Shown: positions 4,988-8,934 of the stretch, in pieces
Layout of the letters: the number at the start of each line of letters is the position of its first letter
Position numbering within the stretch: the stretch's first letter is position 1
NCBI GenBank assembly: GCA_030040825.1
Contig: JASHSY010000323.1
Span: 1 to 8,934, forward strand
Length of the DNA stretch: 8,934 nucleotides
Direction: 5' to 3'
Origin: Xanthobacteraceae bacterium
GTDB taxonomy: Bacteria; Pseudomonadota; Alphaproteobacteria; Rhizobiales; Xanthobacteraceae
Made by a program: the position numbers and the translations under genes
Notes under the pieces: generated by a model
Databases searched by the model: none
Seen by the model: only the letters and a program-made list of their open reading frames with translations
What the model was told of the DNA's origin: nothing

Positions 4988-5821
4988 GTGCTGCCTTCGC
5001 TGGTAATTGTTTTCCGTGAGGTGTTCGAAGCCGGACTGATAATCGGCATCGTCATGGCGGTAACCTCGGGCGTTGCCGGACGCGGCCGTTGGGTCGCCGG
5101 TGGCGTCGCCGCCGGCGTGCTCGGCGCCTGCATCATCGCTTTGTTTACCGGCGGATTGTCGCAACTGTTCAACGGCAACGGGCAGGAAATCTTCGACGCC
5201 TGCATTCTTGGTTTCGCCGTGCTGATGCTCGGCTGGCACAATGTCTGGATGGCGCGGCACGGGCGCGAACTCGCCAGCGAAATGCGGGCCGCCGGTCAAG
5301 CGGTGCTTGATGGCTCGAAGTCGCTCGCCGCGCTGGCCGCGGTTGTCGCCATCGCGGTTTTGCGCGAGGGTTCCGAGGTGGTGCTTTTCCTCTACGGCGT
5401 GGCCGCGGCGGAAGGCGGGGCGAACTTCGGCATGTTGATCGGTGGCGTCATCGGGCTCGTTCTCGGCGCGCTGGTCTGTGTCCTCACCTATCTCGGCCTG
5501 GTCACCATCCCGATGCGTTATTTGTTCAGCGTCACCTCGACGCTGATTGCGCTGCTCGCCGCCGGGATGGCGGCGCAAGCCATCGCGTTCTTGCAGCAAG
5601 CCGACATTCTCACCGCCTTCGACCGCACGGTGTGGGACACGTCCTGGCTGCTTCGCGATGAAAGCTGGCCGGGCCGGGCCCTGCACACGCTGATCGGCTA
5701 CGTCGATCAGCCGACCGGCATGCAACTTATCGTGTACGCGACAACTCTGTTCGTCATTACAGTGCTTATGAAACTGTTCGCGCCGCCGAAGCGAAACGCG
5801 CCACAGCCAAGAACGGCTTAA
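4988..5821 (+). CDS. FTR1 family high-affinity iron permease
   Basis: A 277-residue inner-membrane protein with the two hallmark REXXE motifs, R10-EVF-E14 in helix 1 and R126-EGS-E130 in helix 4, that carry Fe3+ in the FTR1/EfeU family. About seven hydrophobic segments can be read: roughly 4-24, 36-56, 68-88, 114-138, 146-170, 174-198 and 243-263. I start at GTG 4988 because GAGG lies five bases upstream and the resulting MLPSLVIVFREVFEAGLI is family-like; GTG 4982 would add two residues. It follows the cupredoxin gene. In FTR1 systems iron is handled by a periplasmic partner before import; here the only visible partner is the cupredoxin. No P19-type protein, DyP peroxidase or ferredoxin gene adjoins. 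It converges with the DUF2948 gene, nine bases apart. Confidence 0.93.
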   Translation: MLPSLVIVFREVFEAGLIIGIVMAVTSGVAGRGRWVAGGVAAGVLGACIIALFTGGLSQLFNGNGQEIFDACILGFAVLMLGWHNVWMARHGRELASEMRAAGQAVLDGSKSLAALAAVVAIAVLREGSEVVLFLYGVAAAEGGANFGMLIGGVIGLVLGALVCVLTYLGLVTIPMRYLFSVTSTLIALLAAGMAAQAIAFLQQADILTAFDRTVWDTSWLLRDESWPGRALHTLIGYVDQPTGMQLIVYATTLFVITVLMKLFAPPKRNAPQPRTA

Positions 5822-5862
5822 CGATCCGGCCTACGCTATCTTTGTCTTGGCGCTGTTCTTGG
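5807..5862. terminator. Inverted repeat across the convergent 3' ends of FTR1 and DUF2948 genes
   Basis: CCAAGAACGGC (5807-5817) pairs with GCTGTTCTTGG (5852-5862), 11 positions with one G-T pair, around a 34-base loop. GCCAAGA (5806-5812) can instead pair with TCTTGGC (5845-5851). The arms lie inside the two coding ends. It might act as a shared terminator; no U-tract follows on either strand. Confidence 0.3.
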
Positions 5863-6325
5863 TCCCGAAGTGATCGGGGCAGGCCGCCGCCGCATAGACT
5901 TCGCCGAGATCGATCAGTTCGGCTTCCAGGCACTCGACCTCGAGACGGATGGCGCCGCCGCCGGAGAACGTGAGCGTGATGGTGCCGGCCGGAACATCGC
6001 GCTCGACGAATTCCACCGCCAGCAGATTGCGCATCGCCTCCTTGTTGGTCTGGTCGAAATCGCGGCACTGGCAGGCGCTCACGCGCTCGAAACGCAGCGC
6101 CGTACGGCAACGACGGTAGTCTGGGCTGTCGGCTGCGCTGCTGGCCGACCTGATGCCGTCGGCATTGACCGCTTTCATCCAGTCAAAACGATTGAGCGCC
6201 ATCACAAAACGGCGCGCCGACGGCTGCCAAAAAATGTCGCCGACCTTGACGAGCGCATCCTGCACATGCGCGGAGATCACCTCGATATCGTCCTTGTCGA
6301 GGGCGACGAGCTTGAGTTCCTCCAT
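5831..6325 (-). CDS. DUF2948 family protein
   Basis: A 164-residue protein starting MEELKLVALDKDDIEVISAHVQDALVKVGDIFW, the recognisable opening of the alphaproteobacterial DUF2948 family, followed by ARRFVMALNRFDWMKA and the C-terminal beta-rich part EFVERDVPAGTITLTFSGGGAIRLEVECLEAELIDLGEVY. Function unknown; no signal peptide, membrane helix or catalytic motif, so probably cytoplasmic. The frame runs upstream to a GTG at 6412, but the extension (MLSRFRALAATHHPAYVRVR...) is arginine-rich and unlike the family, so ATG 6325 is preferred. A purine-rich GGGAA lies 16 bases upstream, in the loop of an inverted repeat. In related genomes it usually sits directly before hisD; here the iron genes stand between them. 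Confidence 0.85.
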   Translation of the reverse strand: MEELKLVALDKDDIEVISAHVQDALVKVGDIFWQPSARRFVMALNRFDWMKAVNADGIRSASSAADSPDYRRCRTALRFERVSACQCRDFDQTNKEAMRNLLAVEFVERDVPAGTITLTFSGGGAIRLEVECLEAELIDLGEVYAAAACPDHFGTKNSAKTKIA

Positions 6326-6329
6326 CACA

Positions 6330-6360
6330 GCGTCCGGTTCCCGCTTTCTGATCCGGACGC
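6330..6360 (-). promoter_or_regulatory. Leader hairpin immediately upstream of DUF2948
   Basis: GCGTCCGG (6330-6337) and CCGGACGC (6353-6360) are perfect 8-bp inverted arms around 15 bases. On the minus-strand mRNA the hairpin ends four bases before the ATG, and its loop carries the only ribosome-binding-like sequence, GGGAA. Folding would bring this closer to the start codon or hide it. Confidence 0.4.
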
Positions 6361-6541
6361 GAACGTAAGCAGGGTGGTGGGTGGCTGCAAGAGCCCGGAA
6401 CCGCGAGAGCACTCCCTCCCTTATACTTACTTATACGGTGCTCCGCCGGACGATACGTCCTTGCTTGGCGAGCAAAAAGATGCCGACGATTATGCAAAGT
6501 TGGAATTGCACCGTGATCGATAGGTTGCTAAGAACCCGTCC

Positions 6542-6557
6542 AACAATACTGATTGTT
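6542..6557. promoter_or_regulatory. Palindrome AACAAT-N4-ATTGTT, possible operator
   Basis: Perfect 6-bp arms around ACTG, about 130 bases upstream of the small HTH-like gene and in a comparatively AT-rich patch. It could be a transcription-factor site; I cannot name a regulator. Confidence 0.25.
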
Positions 6558-6688
6558 AACTTGCTCCACCGTTTTCTGCTGGCGCGTCTGCGGACAGTTG
6601 CTACGATCTGATGACTTCAACCGCACTGTTGAGTTCTGTTTCGACCCCGCTAAGGGACCCCATCGGCTTGCTTTGAAAGGGAGGATTT

Positions 6689-6865
6689 ATGGCTAAGAGA
6701 GCAAAGAAGCGACGCGCGTGGACGGCCACCGAGGTTCGCGAATTGAGGACGCTGGCAAAAAAGAAAACCACTGCCGGCAAGATTGCCAAGCGATTGCGTA
6801 GGACGGAGGGCGCTACGCGCCAAAAGGCGTTCAGCATGGGGCTGTCGCTCGATTCCCGTTCCTGA
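6689..6865 (+). CDS. Small basic HTH-like protein (58 aa)
   Basis: ATG at 6689 is preceded by GGGAGG six bases upstream, the clearest ribosome binding site in the window, and the frame runs to TGA at 6863-6865. The start MAKRAKKRRAWTATEVRELR is very basic. The body follows a helix-turn-helix or SANT/GcrA-like pattern: W11-T, V16, L19, L22, then I32-A-K-R-L36 and T43-R-Q-K-A-F48-x-x-G-L52. From memory, similar uncharacterised short proteins (W-T-x-x-x-V-x-x-L...IA..L.R...ATRQKA..LG) are frequent in Bradyrhizobium-type genomes. It is probably a nucleic-acid-binding protein; target and role unknown. It stands alone between two intergenic regions. Confidence 0.78.
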   Translation: MAKRAKKRRAWTATEVRELRTLAKKKTTAGKIAKRLRRTEGATRQKAFSMGLSLDSRS

Positions 6866-6983
6866 TTTTTCAGCAACGAAACAACATATGACGGTATGAT
6901 TGTACGGGTCCGGGCGCAGGCCCGGCGCCCGATTGCTTGTTCGCCCGGCCGCCCGATCGATTGGGCGGCACCGCACGATAGCG

Positions 6984-6993
6984 GGCCTAGGCC
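6984..6993. repeat. Perfect palindrome in a palindrome-rich spacer
   Basis: GGCCTAGGCC is the centre of a series of short inverted repeats upstream of the secretion operon. Others are CCGGGC-GCAG-GCCCGG (about 6911-6926) and CGCCCGAT-CG-ATTGGGCG (about 6951-6968, one wobble). The gap 6866-7127 contains no gene. Confidence 0.35.
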
Positions 6994-7010
6994 GACCGTT
7001 CCCTCTGATC

Positions 7011-7041
7011 TTACGCCGCAAACCTCCGGTTTGCGGCGTAA
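7011..7041. repeat. Perfect 14-bp-arm hairpin
   Basis: TTACGCCGCAAACC (7011-7024) and GGTTTGCGGCGTAA (7028-7041) are exact inverted copies with a three-base loop, TCC. It would fold strongly in RNA from either strand. There is no U-run after it in either direction, so it is not a standard intrinsic terminator. It may be a dispersed palindromic repeat or a terminator between the small gene and the secretion operon. Confidence 0.6.
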
Positions 7042-7127
7042 ACCAAGCCATGACGATGCCGTTTCGGCGAGTCATCATGCGGCCCAGATCGTGATAAAAC
7101 GGCCGGGACGGTGATAGGCGCCATTTC

Positions 7128-8888
7128 ATGACCCAGCTTCCCCGCCCTGCGCGGCAGCAGCAGCCGGCGAGTTCTGAACTCGCGGCGGCGCTCAATGCCT
7201 GCCGCCGGGCATTCCTCGCCATTGCGCTGTTTTCCGGCATGAGCAACGTACTGATGCTCACCGGCGCGCTGTTCATGCTGGAAATCTACGACCGCGTGCT
7301 GCCGAGCCGGAGCGTACCGACGCTGGTTGCGCTGTTGTTTCTTGCGGCCGGCCTGTACGCGGCGCAGGGATTTATCGACGCGATCCGCAGCCGCATTCTG
7401 TTGCGCGTCGGTCAAAGCCTCGACGAGTCGCTCAGTCTGCGCGTCTATGACACCATCGTCCGGCTGCCGCTGAAGATCGGCAACAGGGGCGACGGCACGC
7501 AGCCGGTGCGCGACCTCGACACCGTGCGCGGCTTTCTGTCCAGCGCCGGCCCGCTGGCGCTATTCGACCTGCCGTGGATGCCGGTCTATCTCGCCATCTG
7601 CTTTTTGTTTCACACTTATATCGGCCTGACCGCTTTGTTTGGCGCGATCGTGCTGGTTACGCTGACGGTCGTGACCGAGGTGAAAACCCGTCACCCGACG
7701 CGCAGCGCCACGCAATTTGCGATGGCGCGCAATGCACTGCTGGAAGCAAGCCGCCGCAACGCCGAGGCAATCACCGCGATGGGCATGACCGGCCGCATCG
7801 CCCGGCGCTGGAACGATCTGAACCGCAATTATATTGCCGCGAGCGGACACGCCGGCGACGTCGCCGGCGGGCTTGGCGCAGCATCGAAGGTTTTGCGGCT
7901 GCTGCTGCAATCGGCCATCCTTGCGGTCGGTGCTTGGCTCGTCATCCATCAGGAATCGACGCCCGGCATCATCATCGCCGGCTCGATCCTGGGCGCTCGT
8001 GCGCTGGCTCCGGTCGATCTCGCCATCGCCAATTGGCGCGGCTTCGTCGCCGCGCGGCAAAGCTGGCAGCGGCTGGAGCGTTTGCTTAGCCACTTGCCGC
8101 CGCACAGCGAACCGATGCCGCTGCAAGCACCGACCAAGACGCTGGTTGTGCACAATGTCGCCGTCAGTCCGCCCGGTGAGCAAAAAGTGGTCTGCCAGGA
8201 CGCGAATTTCACGCTCACCGCCGGCAAGGCGCTCGGCGTGATCGGTCCGACCGCGTCCGGCAAGTCCTCGCTCGCGCGTATGCTGGTCGGCGTTTGGACG
8301 CCGGTGCGCGGCAGCGTGCGGCTTGACGGCGCCACCCTCGATCAATGGTCGCCCGAGGCGCTCGGCCGTCATATCGGCTATCTGCCGCAGGACGTCGAAT
8401 TGTTCCCGGGTAATGTGGCGCAGAACATCGCGCGGTTCGAAGACCCGCCCAATCCGGCGGCGGTGCTCGCGGCCGCGCAAGCCGCCGGCGTGCACGATAT
8501 GATCGTCAATCTGCCGGACGGTTACGACACCAATGTCGGCGAGAGCGGCAGCGCTTTGTCGGCCGGCCAGGCACAACGCATCGCGCTTGCCCGCGCACTC
8601 TACCGCGATCCGTTTCTGGTCGTCCTCGACGAGCCCAATTCCAATCTCGATGCCGAAGGCGACGAAGCGCTGACCCGCGCCGTCCTCGGGCTGCGGGCAC
8701 GCGGCGCCATTGTCATCGTAGTGGCGCACCGCCCGAGCGCGATCGCCGGCGTCGACTATATTCTGGTCATGGGCAAGGGCCGCCAGCAGCAATTCGGAGC
8801 GAAAGAGCAAGTGCTCAACCGCGTGACGGCGCCGAGCGCGCCGCCGCGTGCGCTCAAGGTTGTGCCGGGCGAAGGGGGCGCAGGATGA
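7128..8888 (+). CDS. Type I secretion system permease/ATPase, PrtD family
   Basis: A 586-residue ABC half-transporter that powers one-step export of unfolded proteins across both membranes, together with a membrane-fusion protein and a TolC-type outer-membrane channel. The N-terminal membrane domain (about 25-310) has helices near 29-51, 64-83, 142-162, 164-183, 256-275 and 277-295, and the family signature NAEAITAMGM (211-220). The C-terminal nucleotide-binding domain has Walker A GPTASGKSS (373-381), Q-loop Q421, signature LSAGQ (478-482), Walker B ending D501-E502 and switch H534, so it should be an active ATPase. There is no N-terminal C39-like peptidase domain, as usual for PrtD/PrsD exporters of RTX-type proteases, lipases or glycanases. 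The last codon overlaps the next gene (ATGA). No cargo gene is visible. Confidence 0.94.
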   Translation: MTQLPRPARQQQPASSELAAALNACRRAFLAIALFSGMSNVLMLTGALFMLEIYDRVLPSRSVPTLVALLFLAAGLYAAQGFIDAIRSRILLRVGQSLDESLSLRVYDTIVRLPLKIGNRGDGTQPVRDLDTVRGFLSSAGPLALFDLPWMPVYLAICFLFHTYIGLTALFGAIVLVTLTVVTEVKTRHPTRSATQFAMARNALLEASRRNAEAITAMGMTGRIARRWNDLNRNYIAASGHAGDVAGGLGAASKVLRLLLQSAILAVGAWLVIHQESTPGIIIAGSILGARALAPVDLAIANWRGFVAARQSWQRLERLLSHLPPHSEPMPLQAPTKTLVVHNVAVSPPGEQKVVCQDANFTLTAGKALGVIGPTASGKSSLARMLVGVWTPVRGSVRLDGATLDQWSPEALGRHIGYLPQDVELFPGNVAQNIARFEDPPNPAAVLAAAQAAGVHDMIVNLPDGYDTNVGESGSALSAGQAQRIALARALYRDPFLVVLDEPNSNLDAEGDEALTRAVLGLRARGAIVIVVAHRPSAIAGVDYILVMGKGRQQQFGAKEQVLNRVTAPSAPPRALKVVPGEGGAG

Positions 8889-8934
8889 CCGGCAAGTTGC
8901 CGCCGCCTTCAGGCTCAGACGCGCAGGCCTCGAT
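8885..8934 (+). CDS. Start of the downstream gene, probably the HlyD-type membrane-fusion protein (partial)
   Basis: ATG at 8885 overlaps the TGA of the ABC transporter by four bases. Only MTGKLPPPSGSDAQAS is visible, a proline- and serine-rich cytoplasmic start with no diagnostic motif. Identification as the PrtE/HlyD adaptor rests entirely on operon position, since PrtD-type genes are normally followed by it. Confidence 0.55.
   Translation, partial: MTGKLPPPSGSDAQAS

Larger units (their letters stand above)
6326..6688. other. Gene-free stretch between DUF2948 and the small HTH-like gene
   Basis: No convincing coding frame is seen on either strand. It holds the inverted repeat at 6330-6360, two TTATAC direct repeats exactly 10 bases apart (6421-6426, 6431-6436) that read as tandem TATAAG -10-like boxes toward DUF2948 but lack a -35, a small GGACG-ATA-CGTCC hairpin (6448-6460), and the palindrome AACAAT-ACTG-ATTGTT (6542-6557). 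It should hold the divergent promoters of both flanking genes, but I cannot assign them firmly. Confidence 0.5.

Noticed and set aside
4592..5725. A 377-codon open frame on the minus strand opposite the cupredoxin and FTR1 genes
   Set aside because: It is rich in Arg, His, Gln and Asp and low in hydrophobic residues, typical of antisense frames; the plus-strand genes have clear family motifs.
7560..8810. A 416-codon open frame on the minus strand opposite the ABC transporter
   Set aside because: It is antisense to a transporter with all ATPase motifs, and its own translation shows no family features.

Overview
The window looks like chromosomal DNA from an alphaproteobacterium of the order Hyphomicrobiales, most likely near Bradyrhizobium, Rhodopseudomonas or related Xanthobacteraceae. 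The basis is high GC content, the gene set DUF2948 / hisD / UPF0262 / low-molecular-weight phosphatase / infA / maf / yacG / tRNA-Phe, and intergenic palindromic repeats of the kind I remember from those genomes. I ran no search; names rest on motifs read in the translations.

Layout. At the left edge (1-159, minus) lies the start of an exported protein with a twin-arginine type signal peptide. It is followed on the minus strand by a tRNA-Phe(GAA) gene (430-505) with a recognisable promoter. A housekeeping block on the minus strand then runs right to left from 4420 to 735: hisD (histidine biosynthesis), a UPF0262 protein, a low-molecular-weight phosphatase, infA (translation initiation factor IF-1), maf (nucleotide pyrophosphatase) and yacG (gyrase inhibitor). 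Three different dispersed-type palindromic elements occupy the gaps yacG/tRNA, maf/yacG and hisD/UPF0262.

Between hisD and the DUF2948 gene (5831-6325, minus), two genes on the opposite strand encode a periplasmic cupredoxin-like protein and an FTR1-family iron permease. They form a compact iron-uptake module. DUF2948 is normally close to hisD, so the module looks like an insertion into a conserved block. The intergenic region upstream of it carries a near-perfect palindrome resembling the iron-control element bound by Irr, and this also overlaps an extended -10 promoter facing hisD.

The right part (6326-8934) has a gene-free stretch with small palindromes, a 58-residue basic protein with a helix-turn-helix-like pattern, a palindrome-rich spacer containing a perfect 14-bp-arm hairpin, and the start of a type I secretion operon: a PrtD-family ABC transporter followed, with a 4-base overlap, by the first codons of what is probably its membrane-fusion partner.

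Most noteworthy: (1) a 15-bp in-frame tandem duplication in infA that adds five residues to an otherwise very conserved protein; (2) the Irr-box-like palindrome between hisD and the iron module; (3) the iron module splitting a conserved neighbourhood; (4) the small HTH-like protein and the hairpins around it. I see no CRISPR array, insertion sequence, phage or defence system, and nothing that amounts to an obviously new multi-gene system.
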